Assembly: GCF_012489685.1 (NCBI RefSeq)
Contig: NC_080045.1
Coordinates: 4,655,001 to 4,719,000 of the forward strand
Length of the DNA stretch: 64,000 nt
Direction: 5' to 3'
Source of the DNA: Lotus japonicus
Lineage: Eukaryota; Streptophyta; Magnoliopsida; Fabales; Fabaceae
The position numbers and the translations under genes are program-made. This document shows positions 33,175-44,581 of the stretch, piece by piece. Positions within the stretch are counted from its first letter, which is position 1. Each line of letters starts with the position of its first letter. Under the pieces are notes generated by a model. That model had not been told where the DNA came from. It ran no database searches and worked only from the letters and a program-made list of their open reading frames with translations.

Positions 33175-35169
33175 TAAATATATATATTGGCTTACCCAAA
33201 AAAATTTAATCAATGTTTTCTTTAGAAATTTGATTTGGGAAATTGCTAATCACCATACTTATGTTCCATACAAGTCACCTGGCTCACAATGACCCACTGT
33301 AGATGATATCATTTCCTTCCCTGACAATTTTACAGCAGTTTTAAACACACACACATATAATCTTATTGTTCTTCCAGAAAAGGTGGTACTAGGAAAACAG
33401 CATGGAGGTGTGTTGAACGTTCATGTAGTGGAGTACAGAAGGGTGAGATACCTGTAAAAGGTATCCTGACGCTCAAGTGAGCTCAATATTAGAGAGAAAC
33501 ATTAATTTAAAGTCTTAGAAGAGTAATAAGAGAGCAACTGAGTTATGCTTATGTTATAGAATGATCATTTTTTTTATAGAGTTCAAATATGATTGAAAAT
33601 GAAGGTGTACAACATTTGTTTTATTGTTAGTAGCTTTCGAGATAATAGCTTTACTTGAGCAGTTTTTGAATCACTAGCTTTACCTTGCTCGACTAGCTAA
33701 TTATATGAGTTAGGAGCTTATCTTGGTCGTCCTGATCGATCAACACAGTGTTTACTTGGTCGTGAATTTTTTAGGCCGACCAGGACAATGATGAGCCTCG
33801 TGGCCATTTGGGTCGACTAGAACATGAGCCCCTAGCTTGACATGTAATGTAATGATGCTAAGTTTGACAAGTCTATGCCAACTTTTATGAGTGTTTAATG
33901 ATTAAATTATCAAATCTGGGATGCAATACAAGCACTTCGAGATAAACAACTATTTTAAATTGTTGATGCAATCCGATATAAATGCTTGTCTTTTAGTTCA
34001 ACTCGTAGCCGAGACAAGATACTTTAAAAATTCTTTTAATTTTTAAAATTTGAATTGTTGTGATTTGGAAGGTAATCGTTTTTTAGTCGTTATGATTTGA
34101 TCACTAAGACATGTAATAAAATCACGACTTTGAGTGAAGCTGCTCTTTTTCCATTTCTCGTCTCTTCCTGAGTTTTGCACCAGTTCACATTTCTTTCCCT
34201 ATTATTTTAAAATTTTAAATTGGGGGAACGTTCTAGAGAATTTGTTCCTTCTTATTCTTCCTCTTAGAAGCTCATGTGCTTATAACAAAACTTATGATGT
34301 TTTACGTTGATACTTCACATTTAAAACTTCTTCTAAAATCCTTAAAAAGTGAACCTCGAGATTAAGATTGTTAGCATTCATTTGCATGGTATTCCTATGT
34401 TGTTTCCTATACAACCAATGGGTTTGGGATTTCTAATGGAATTTGCGTTTGAGATTCTTCTACAATCCCGCTATCCTTGACTCATCAACCACCTCTCTTA
34501 GAGACCCTCATCAGTCTAACTCCACATAGTCATACTGCGTGCCTTATCAATAATCTCCTTCTTCTCTCCTGACACTAAACTCATCAGCAATTTATCCTCT
34601 CCATCTAGTGTAGTCGCACACTCTTGATGAACTAGAATCGTCTTCACCTTCAAGTTCTACAAGTTAAAATATTCGATCCATTGGATTTCTCAATGTCGAA
34701 TTTGTATGCAAACATCATGAAGCAGAAAAACTAGAACTATGATACCACATGTTACAATAGAAGCGGTTAAAAAATATAAATAGGAGATAGAGAGTAAGAT
34801 TCGTAAATGTTTATAAATTGTGACCTACGGTCTATGCTTCCACATAAACCTCTCATTTTCTTCCTACTCCTTTACATTTTGAGTTTCAAAAAATCGAATC
34901 GGGTCAAAGACCAATCGACCATCACTAAAGTCAAGGTATTTCAACACAAAATTTACCTATCAAAAAGAGATTTGATAAGTAAAAAATTTAAGAGAAAAAA
35001 TATAAGCCAAGTCATATTTATTCCGCCTAGTACATTCCTCTGAAAAATATACATACTCAGGCTAGTACAAGTACTTTTTGATACACTTTTATATATTTTC
35101 CTATATATGAAAAAATACCACTCAATCATTATTACCCAAAAACCACAAGCCACACGGTCTTGCTATTTC
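33175..35169. other. Gene-free stretch upstream of CYP707A
   Basis: No supported ORF. Positions about 33420-33500 ('gagatacctgtaaaaggtatcctgacgctcaag' region, abbreviated) look like part of a dispersed plant repeat, but no ends can be set. The last few hundred bases are likely promoter of the P450 gene. Confidence 0.4.
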
Positions 35170-35178
35170 TATATAAGG
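35170..35178 (+). promoter_or_regulatory. TATA box of the CYP707A gene
   Basis: TATATAAGG, 125 bp before the ATG at 35303. A plausible transcription start would fall near 35200. Confidence 0.6.
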
Positions 35179-35302
35179 TTGCTACGCCCCCTCCTATGAA
35201 TCCAAATAAGCAGAGCTCACAATTATTCTGCAAAATTTTTCCCTAAAGAAAAGCCTAACCACCTGACATTATTCCAAACAAGAGAGTCTTCTAACACCAA
35301 CA

Positions 35303-38300
35303 ATGGATGGAACATTCGCTTACATTATTATCCTGTTTCTCATTACTTTATTTTCATTCTTGTTCTTCTTACCAAACCGAAATAGAAGACCCCAGAACAA
35401 GACAACAACAAGTGCAAAGCTTCCTCCAGGTTCAATGGGGTGGCCGTACATAGGACAGACCTTCCAACTCTACTCCCAAGACCCAAATGTTTTCTTTTTC
35501 ACCAAACAGAAAAGGTTGCTTAATCATACTATTTCCCCTTACAACATGACACATGCTATTAGCACATTTGCATCTGCTTAGTTTTTGCCAAAATCAATTA
35601 TGGTACTCAGAAGCTACTCACAACCTAAATTTCTTCCAAACATGTATTTGGATCAGCTTATTTTTTCTTCGTATTGAATTCTTTAACTCAAAATCTACTC
35701 ATGCTTCTCCCCATGATTTACTCTGACACTATAATCAATCATAGAAAGATTTTACAACATGTTATCTATTGTTATTCTTCTATAATCTAAGTGCATGAAG
35801 TGAATGTAACTGACCAAACCAAACATTATGGTTAATATGCTTTTTCTAGGTATGGTGAAATATTCAAGACCAACATTCTTGGTTGTCCCTGTGTGATGCT
35901 TGCAAGCCCTGAGGCTGCAAGGTTTGTGCTGGTGACACAAGCTCACTTGTTTAAGCCAGCATACCCCAAAAGCAAGGAACGTTTGATAGGTCCGTGTGCT
36001 CTGTTTTTCCACCAAGGAGACTACCACATGAGTTTAAGGAAACTAGTTCAGAAGTCTTTGTCACTCCAAACACTCCGCAACTTGGTGCCTGAGATTGAAG
36101 CCTTAGCCTTATCTTCCATGGAATCTTGGGGTGATGGACGTGTCATTAACACCTTCAAGGAAATGAAAAGGGTAGGATTTTTATTACAACTACCAATGAT
36201 TGGATTTTGATTATTATATTGCTTTTTTGTATTCTACCACTCGTGTGGCTTGCATTTCTGACATATGTTTAGTGTTTTTGCTTACTATAAATGGTGCCAT
36301 GTGATGTGATGAATAAGGAGGGTCAATAATTGTTTTTGTGGTCCAACCCTTCCTGCAGTTTTCATTTGAAGTTGGAATCCTCACAATTTTTGGATATCTA
36401 GAGCCACGGTTGAGGGAAGAGCTCAAGAAGAACTACTGGATTGTGGACACTGGCTACAATTCCTTCCCAACTTACATCCCTGGAACTCAATACAAAAAGG
36501 CACTCTTGGTGAGTGATAATTCAACAAATTAGTGCATGTTCCAAAATCCGATAGGGAGAAGTGATTCTGAAGGAATCTAGTTACTTTTGTGGGGGGGGGG
36601 GGGGGAGTAATTCTGAGAGAATTAAAGTGAATCCAGACATGTTAATGTGTTAGAGCGAGTTTAGTATCATGTTTGAAATTCATTATAATCAATTCTGGAA
36701 CTTAGAAGTCATTCACTAAAACTTCTCCCCATAATTGACTATGATTTCATAATCAATCATAAAAGAGTTTCCAAGCATGCACAAGACACACGTCAGAATC
36801 ACTTCTCCGTGTACAAAACTACTAGTTTTTCATAGAATCACTTATCCTCCGACATCAGGTTTTTAAACACACTTATAGTGCACTCGTGTTTAGTTTCATG
36901 ATTTGCACAAAATTCAAGTCATGTTTATTCATTAGCCAAGACGTGTAGTTTCTAACCAGACTTGATTTCAGAACATTTTAGCTTGAAACCAAACACGCTA
37001 TCACATAAGATTCTCCACATAATTGATGTTGATTTTTGAATTAATTAGTTGTAGAAGTATTATTTTGAATGTATATCTTCCTTATGTGGTTGAATGAGAG
37101 TATGAAACCCTGCACATGCGTATTCAAATGCAGGCAAGAAAGAGACTTGGCAAGATTCTAAGTGAAATAATATGTGAGAGGAGGGAGAAGAAGCTGCTTG
37201 AGAGAGATCTCTTGAGCTGCTTGCTGAACTGGAAAGGTGAAGGAGGAGAAACCTTATCTGATGACCAAATTGCAGATAACATTATTGGGGTGCTTTTTGC
37301 TGCTCGGGACACCACAGCTAGTGTCATCACATGGGTGGTAAAGTACCTGCACGATGAACCGAAACTTCTGGAGGCTGTAAAGGTATGAACATTTGGGACA
37401 TAGAACTTTAATTCAACTTTTTGGCTCAATCACAAAGGGGTATCTTCAGATTTGAGATACTTTACTATTAGCATGTTTATATTAGCTCATTTTTCATCAG
37501 AATCAATTAAAAAATTCAGGAGCTCTTGGAGCTTTTCCCTATGATTGATTTTGCTTTCAGAATCAATTGCAGTAGAGTTTTCAAACATGCTCTATATAAT
37601 GTTATAACTTGTGGTAATATTGGCTTTGCAGGCAGAGCAGAAGGCCATTTACAAGGAAAGTGAAGGTACCCAACCATTGACTTGGAATCAAACTAGAAAT
37701 ATGCCAATTACCTACAAGGTATGCAGTTAATGACGTGTTTCAATACATGTATGGATACATGGTGGAAAATTAAGGTGAAACTAAATCATAGTGGATATCC
37801 ATAAAAGTTCAAAGAAGTTACTTTTGTCTATCGTGATTTTGGACTCACCATTATTTTCCTATGTGTATCTAAATGTGCACTCAGTGTCACACTAGGCAAT
37901 AGCATCTTATTATACCTTTTTTCTATAACTTGCATCTTACAAGGGCATAGGCTATGTCTATGAGGCATTGTGTAGTTTGCATGAGATTATAGGTTTAAAC
38001 CTCATTATAAAAATATGTTGCAATAAAGTAAATGAATAAATGTAAGAAGTTTGTGTTGATTTTTATGATAAATCATCAAGTGGCTAATAATGTGATAATG
38101 TCGACTTGCTCAGGTTGTGTTAGAGAGCTTGAGAATGTCAAGCATTATATCTTTTCTTTTTAGAGAAGCAGTAGCTGATGTAGAGTACAAGGGTAAGAGG
38201 ATCATTTACTGTATATGCAAGACTGCAACAGTTTTCCATATAGGACTTTTTTCTAACTCGCACATGAATCTGAAACAGGGTTCCTAATACCAAAAGGGTG

Positions 38301-39608
38301 GAAAGCAATGCCTCTGTTCAGGAATATTCATCACAATCCAGAATTTTTTCCAGAGGCTCATAAATTCAACCCTTCAAGGTTTGAGGTATGTAGCAGTGAA
38401 TGTGCATGGATCCTTCATAGTGACAATGATCACATGAGAGATATCTCAATCATTCAAAATAATTTTTTATTTTTATCCAACATATTTTGGATGATTGAGA
38501 TCTCTCTCTAGTGATCATGTCACCGGAGATAATCCGAACGGGGGAATGAATAGTCTATAGGTGAAAAGGAAACAAACAACAGTATTTGTAATGCAAGGAC
38601 TAGGCTAATTTCTTCTCACATGGATCAAAAAGCTATTGTTATCATTTTCAAACAGAATCGTTTTGATGAACTTCTTTTGTTTGGTCATGTAGGTGGCACC
38701 AAAACCCAACACTTTCATGCCATTTGGTAGTGGAGTACATGCATGCCCCGGCAATGAGCTTGCTAAGATGGAGACGTTGATAATGATCCATCATTTGGTG
38801 ACCAAGTTTAGGTACTGTGATAAGGAAAATATTAGAAATTAAATTGAAGCAATAAACTTGATATAAACTCAAGTTTGTTTCTCATCACTTCATAATCATA
38901 TCTCTATGGTTCTTCAGTTTGTTTCTGTCATTTAATCTAATGGCTTTTAAAAAAAAAAATCAATCACACCTTACAATGTTTTCTTTTATCTCTATTAAAA
39001 ATGAGTGCTATAGACTCAATAGAGAAAATTGAGTATAGACAGACACCCAAGAGATGAAGATTGAGAAATTAATGGAATAGAGGAAAATGATAACTGTGAT
39101 GTGTGATATACTATGGCAGAAAAAGAAATAAGAGAAAAATAAAGCTCATGTGAGATAAAAGTATCGTAAGAATGGAAAATGATTCGTACACATCTGGATA
39201 ATGCAAACACTTAATAGGGAGAAATAATGAATATGATATATGATGAAATGACGAGAAGAGAGATAAAGTGAGAAAAATGAGGTTTTTGTTCAGTGTATGC
39301 GTTATTTGTATGTCTAACTATCATTACTGATTTAAAAATCAAAATTGGATGCAATTGAAAATACATTCATAATTATCCCAACCTAAAAGCATCTGTGAGA
39401 GAAAGTTAGAAAAGGTAGATCTCAGGTGAGGCTAAAAAGGATTCTGATAATGCTAGAGCATCTGCCATATTTGATTGCTGAAAGATTTTATGTTGGTGTG
39501 TGCAGGTGGGAAGTTGTAGGATCTCAGTGTGGGATTCAGTATGGCCCATTTCCAGTGCCACTCAATGGACTCCAAGCTAGATGTTGGAGAGAATCTACCA
39601 GCACCTAG
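35303..39608 (+). CDS. CYP707A: CYP707A-type cytochrome P450, abscisic acid 8'-hydroxylase
   Basis: Nine exons: 35303-35514, 35850-36171, 36359-36508, 37134-37382, 37632-37718, 38114-38192, 38279-38385, 38693-38811 and 39506-39608. All GT/AG junctions close in frame to 475 residues, the usual length. CYP707A enzymes hydroxylate ABA at C-8' on the endoplasmic reticulum, leading to phaseic acid, the main route of ABA breakdown. Visible: an N-terminal membrane anchor (about 5-25); a proline hinge (KLPPGSMGWP); ILGCPCVM and FFHQGDYH segments typical of the family; I-helix AARDTTAS (284-291); ExxR as ESLR (344-347); heme loop FGSGVHACPG with Cys420. Motif wording is closest to the CYP707A4 branch, but I cannot fix the paralogue. 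The C-terminus (QARCWRESTST) differs from the usual ending, and a 60-bp duplication starts at the stop codon. Confidence 0.93.
36591..36605 (+). repeat. G15 homopolymer in CYP707A intron 3
   Basis: Fifteen consecutive G. Length may be unreliable in the assembly. It lies about 80 bp after the intron donor. Confidence 0.7.
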
Positions 39609-39721
39609 AAAACAAGGAAAGGGATCAAAGAAACACATGGTGTCATTGCTAAGAAGCAATCCACCTAGAAAACAAGGAAAGGGATCAAAGAAACACATGG
39701 TGTCATTGCTAAGAAACAATC
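39602..39721 (+). repeat. 60-bp tandem duplication spanning the CYP707A stop codon
   Basis: Two adjacent 60-bp copies start at 39602 and 39662, each beginning 'cacctagaaaacaaggaaag', with one difference seen (agaagcaat versus agaaacaat). The gene's stop TAG lies in the first copy, so the duplication affects the last codon and the 3' untranslated region only. Confidence 0.85.
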
Positions 39722-41161
39722 CACTGCAAGTTCTGCCCCCTCTATCTTTAATCCTCCTAGTAGGCATCCTGGAAGAAAGAAGGGAAAGGCCTCAACAGGG
39801 GATGGTTCTTTCTTTATCTCTTCATGCATTAAATTTGATAACCATTTTGAGTCCAATTATCAAGGGCTTTTCTTCTCTTAATTCCTCTATCCTTTTTAAT
39901 AATAACAGGATGTGTGTGATTAAAATTTAAGAATCTGTTTGAATTTCTCATAAGGTAACTCATGAAAGAAAAGAAAGTACTACCTACCTACCAATGCCAC
40001 TAGCATATCTTCATCAGTGATGATTTAATCATTTTACATAATTGGGCATGTGCATTGAATGTACCTTGAATAAGGGACAAACAACTAAGTTGTAACATGA
40101 CTCTTCCAACAATCTCTGATATTATTTTAACAAGGGCCATAGTCCTCTAATTTTGTTTTGAGGACCAATGTTATAAAGAACTGGGGACCTCATCCTGACT
40201 TTGTATCTAATATTTAATCGTCATCGGTTATCTACGAGAGTATAAAATGAACAAACTTTCATTTCAATCTATAAAGCTAGTTTCAACTCAAACATAGTCT
40301 TATTCATATTCAAGTCATACTTAGAGTTTGATAAAGGACACTAGTGAGTAGTGACTGATAAACACAGTGCTTTTTCTGAAAATTAATTTTTGAAATGCTA
40401 AAAAGTTTTAGGATGTAAAATCCTATACCTTTTAACGTTGCTTGAACTGCAATTGCATCTGCGATAAGAGTCAGACTCGGTTGTAGTTCCAAAGCATGTG
40501 TGGAACCAAGATTAAGCGCTTCAAGAAAGAACCAGAGTAGCAGTAACAGGAACTCCCCTTAATTTCTTCCATTGTTGATGTTGCTTCGAAACACCGTTAA
40601 TCTCATAACCTTCAAAATATAACTGCAATTGTAGTTCCCGAAAGCATCGACGCATTGACACTGCGTAATGATCATTCACACTCCACTTTCTCTGCAATCT
40701 CATTTGCAACGTTTTCTTCTTATCTTTATGCAGTCTGCATTTCCTATCACATCACATATCATTCACTGGTTCTTCTCTTCTCACTAATTTGGAGGTGGAA
40801 AAGAGGGGTGAAAACAACGTTATTCATTACTCGTGAGGTGAAAGCGTCAAAACCGGAGTGTATTTTTTTATTTTTTTTCAACAATTAGTTTTGGTGTCTC
40901 CCACAAAAATTTTATGGATATGGTAAGTTCACAAATTATACCTTCTTTATGGACTAAAAAATAAGCCATACAGAATTAGGCTCCTTTGTGAAATTGTATA
41001 GTACAAATTCTAATGCTATAATAACTCATAGGTTTGGTAGTTGAAATCAGCAATTTATTAGCATTATTAATTTTCATCAACTACATACCAAACTCAGAGA
41101 GAAGCGTACCGTAACGTAACATAACAGGAAGAAACAGATACGTTTGTTTGTTTTGTTGGAT
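39722..41161. other. Gene-free stretch between CYP707A and SCP2
   Basis: AT-rich. Segments near 40440-40660 contain 'actgcaattgcatctgcgat'-like sequence related to small repeats seen in the SCP2 intron and near 44290. No ORF is convincing. Confidence 0.45.
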
Positions 41162-41169
41162 TATAAATA
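41162..41169 (+). promoter_or_regulatory. TATA box of SCP2
   Basis: TATAAATA, 75 bp before the ATG at 41244. Confidence 0.55.
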
Positions 41170-41243
41170 AAAACTAGTAGTAGTTACTACCGGAGAAACA
41201 AAAACACAACACTAATCACAAACCAAACCAAAATTCGCCGACC

Positions 41244-42291
41244 ATGGCTGCTGCTGATTCTTCAAACCTCAAATCAGACGCCATATTTGAGCAGATGAAG
41301 CAGCATCTTTCCACCGACGCAGCCAAACCGCTCCTTCAGAAAATCGGACTCGTTTATCAGATTCAAATTGCTCCTAAGGTCCTTTTTTTTTTCTCTTTTT
41401 TTTTTTTTAAATTCAATTTCTTGATTTTTTTCGCTGTTCATTGAATGACTTCAATTTCCAGAAACTTGGATTCGATGAAGTCATCTACACTGTTGATCTC
41501 AAGAAAGGAGAGGTCACCAAAGGTCTGTGTTAGTTACCTTTCAGCTGTTTTTTACATTCAATTTATGTAAATTGTTATCATAGTCAGCCAGTCAGGGTTT
41601 TAAATTGCGATTGCAGTCTCGAAATTGCTGACAAATGCGGCGGTCATGATGCCGATATAGAGAATCCAAAATATGTTGTAGCCACAATTGCGATTGCGGA
41701 CCGCAATTTAAAACCCTCTCATAAGCACCCATACACTGCTACTATGCAGTGTATTCTAGACTCTACAATGAGGAATTGAGTATAGAATTATGTGTAACAT
41801 AGATAGATCAGGCATTCTGAGATTTTGACTAAATGCTTTGAATCTTTTAGATTATAAATTGTTGTATAGCTACAATTTTGCTTTAAAATTGATGCTTCCT
41901 TTAAAACAAAATTCTCTAGTTATGCTTAATTTTTGCCAAATTTTATTGCTTTCTCCTCCAATGCTATCATGTGTGATTATTTGGGGCGCGAATCTATGTT
42001 TAGGGCCATATGAAGGAGGGAAGCCAGATGCAACATTTTCATTTAAGGATGAGGACTTTGTTAAGGTTGCATTGGGGAAGATGAATCCACAGATTGCTTT
42101 CATGAGGTGAGATCTTTCAACTAGATTTTCCCCCCTTTTTTTGTGTCGCATTTAGTCTTTGTTTATGCATTGATGTTCTTATGTTTGTTGTGGTGATGTA
42201 TGGGTACAGGGGTGCGATGAAGGTTAAGGGAAGTTTGAGCGCTGCTCAGAAATTTACCCCGGATGTTTTCCCAAAACCTTCCAAGATGTGA
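41244..42291 (+). CDS. SCP2: Sterol carrier protein 2 (SCP2), peroxisomal
   Basis: Four exons: 41244-41378, 41462-41522, 42004-42106 and 42210-42291. All junctions keep frame, giving 126 residues, the normal size for the stand-alone plant SCP2. The whole chain is one SCP2 domain: an N-terminal helix (SDAIFEQMKQHLS), KIGLVYQIQIAPKKLGF, VDLKKGEVTKG, DATFSFKDEDFVKVALGKM and the C-terminal KVKGSLSAAQKF block. SCP2 binds and transfers sterols and other lipids and acts in peroxisomes. The last three residues are SKM, a variant of the SKL import signal, so peroxisomal import is likely. Intron 2 holds a small inverted-repeat element. Start chosen at the first ATG, 75 bp after a TATA box. Confidence 0.95.
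41594..41717. mobile_element. Small MITE in SCP2 intron 2
   Basis: A 124-bp segment bounded by a perfect 16-bp inverted repeat, AGGGTTTTAAATTGCG at the left and its complement at the right, with a CG-containing core ('attgcgattgcgg'). Related 'gttgcggtcgcgg' sequence occurs near 44289-44420, suggesting a dispersed family. The target duplication is not clear. Confidence 0.65.
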
Positions 42292-44529
42292 GCAAAGATG
42301 CCTGTGAGTACTTGTGCCACGTTGCTGATCAAGTAAAATAGATGTCCTTGAAATCTGAGGATCATATCTGTAGTTAGAATATGGATCTTGATTAAACTTA
42401 GCTTGTATGTGGTTCATGAGTTTAATATAGTTCTGGACTCTGAAAAATAATAGATATTGTTCTGCAAAAATGCCAAAGGTTTCTATGCTATTATAATACT
42501 GTTGGATGTTTCAAGTTTGAAAACAGTTCAGCATGCACTATCTTGAGCTACCTTTCCATTCTTTTTGCCATTAAAATCTGGATCAATGCTGAACCTATCA
42601 TTGAAGTCCCTACTTGTGATTGATAGGAACTGTGTTTTCTCGCTATTCACTATTTTCATATTTTTGTTTTATATTCTAGAATTTTCATGTACGTTGCTCT
42701 GCATAGGGGATCGATCTTTGCCAGTAAAATTTTTGCTCAACTGTATTAGTATCCCTATTTGATTACAATTGATTTGATTACAATTGATTTGATTACAATT
42801 GATTCCAGTTAATTTTTCATGAAAAGTTCTATTGTCAACATCTATGCTGCTGTAATTTAATGTGACCTAGGTGTTGATACTGATAAGTAACTAGCTCTAT
42901 TTCTTGCAATTTGATGTCTACAAATGAAAATCCCTATACACGCCCTATTGTTGAGCATGAATTGGATCCTTCAGTGTGTATTTCGATACCACTTGAGTGC
43001 AACGTGAATAAACTTTCATCCCAATCCATAAGAAGAGTTTCATTCACTTTTTGCCTCGAAGTAAAGTGCTGACTTCCGTTTGCACTAATGTCAACGAGTA
43101 TCCAATAATCTCTATATGTTTCCACAGCCCCTAAACTCATTTAGACAACCTCTGGTAAGAAACATTTAACTGAAATTATTTCAACTCAGCAAAAAGAATG
43201 AGATTGTGTAGAAATGGCATGCAAAGTAAGTAACTAGTGGGTGTGTGAGGAAGAGTTGATAAGAGATTTGCAGAAGCATAATTGGGGCAATGTGAACACT
43301 TGAGCCTTGTCGGTTAAGTGAAAAGGACTATTGTCACAACCACTGAAGATTTCATTTCCATATATATCTAAGTGCATTTGGAAACACTTCTAAAATTAAT
43401 TAATTTTGAAGTGTGAATGAAATCAACTCTAGGATGAAGCTTCTGTGGTAGCGTGTTTGAATTAATTTGTTTTCTTTCCTCAGAACCAACTCATATAACA
43501 TGGCATAACTCAATAATCTAATTTAGTTCCTCTGAGTCCATATTCCTCTCTACTCTCTTCATCTGATATATGTTGATTGTTGATTTTATATGTAATCGTA
43601 TAAAATTTTCGAACTTGAACCATGGAATGGAGCTTAAATCATGACCTTTTATTGGATATAAAATTAATAGCACATATACGAGATGAAGAAAAATGAATTG
43701 AAATTATTCAAATTCATCAACAATCAGGACATTCTCTAGCAAATGTATTTTTAATTGCACTGTCTTCGTAACTTGTAGTCTACGTTCTATGAGATTATCC
43801 AACTGCAATCATCACTTGAAAACAACTCAAAATATTTTTTTTTCTAGTTTGGATAAAACTCTGAAAATTTTCATTCAGTGGTCGTCCCTCATTGACGATA
43901 ACATTCTTAATCTTCAAACCTAAGTTGTGTAGATATTCCATCTATCACGGCTTTGATAGACACATATTTGGAATGTGAAACTTTGACTCCCTTCACTTTG
44001 TTTCACATTACTCCAATACTTAATAAGTTTGGTTGTTCCCAAAAGATTTCCAAATACTCCAAATGATTACATCACTTTGTTTTTTTCCTCATCTGTTTTC
44101 ACCAAAACCTTCTAAAGTAGCTTCTGAGATTCCCCTATTCTTTCCACAATCTAATTTATGAAGTCCCCACTCCTCCCACCTATTGATTGATCTTATCTCT
44201 AATAGCTCCCAATTTTTCTGTTTCATATTCACACTATCATTGAATTCCCCTGGCTTATGATCTCTCTCAATCATCTTCATTTGTGCTTAAAGTTGCGGTC
44301 GCGGTTGAAATGACATCGCGATCCTTGATGTTGCGGAAAGTCATGAATATATGTTACTGATACGGTCACAATTACGGTTGCAGATACTTCCAAAACGATC
44401 ATGTCACAGTCACAATTGCTGTCATGGAACTTAATTTTTAAGATTATGGCTGCCCTAACCAATTCTTACTTTATCTTGGGTGTTATTATATTAATTCACT
44501 TCAGGAAAATCTGGTGTTAGTGCTGCCTC
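42292..44529. other. Gene-free stretch between SCP2 and alpha-amylase 1
   Basis: 'ttgattacaattga' is repeated three times at about 42766-42805. Positions 44285-44420 carry sequence related to the SCP2-intron MITE. Short ORFs on both strands resemble nothing. Confidence 0.45.
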
Positions 44530-44537
44530 TATATAAG
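44530..44537 (+). promoter_or_regulatory. TATA box of alpha-amylase gene 1
   Basis: TATATAAG in the context 'cctctatataaggcacag', 52 bp before the ATG at 44582, so the leader is very short. Confidence 0.65.
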
Positions 44538-44581
44538 GCACAGCCACATATGCACTCAGCTCCAACACAGATTTGAAGCTA

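Noticed and set aside
36591..36605. G-quadruplex regulatory site
   Set aside because: A single uninterrupted G run in an intron is as likely to be a slippage or sequencing artefact.
39529..39930. 133-codon ORF after the CYP707A gene
   Set aside because: It uses another frame of the last exon and the 60-bp duplication; no family resemblance.
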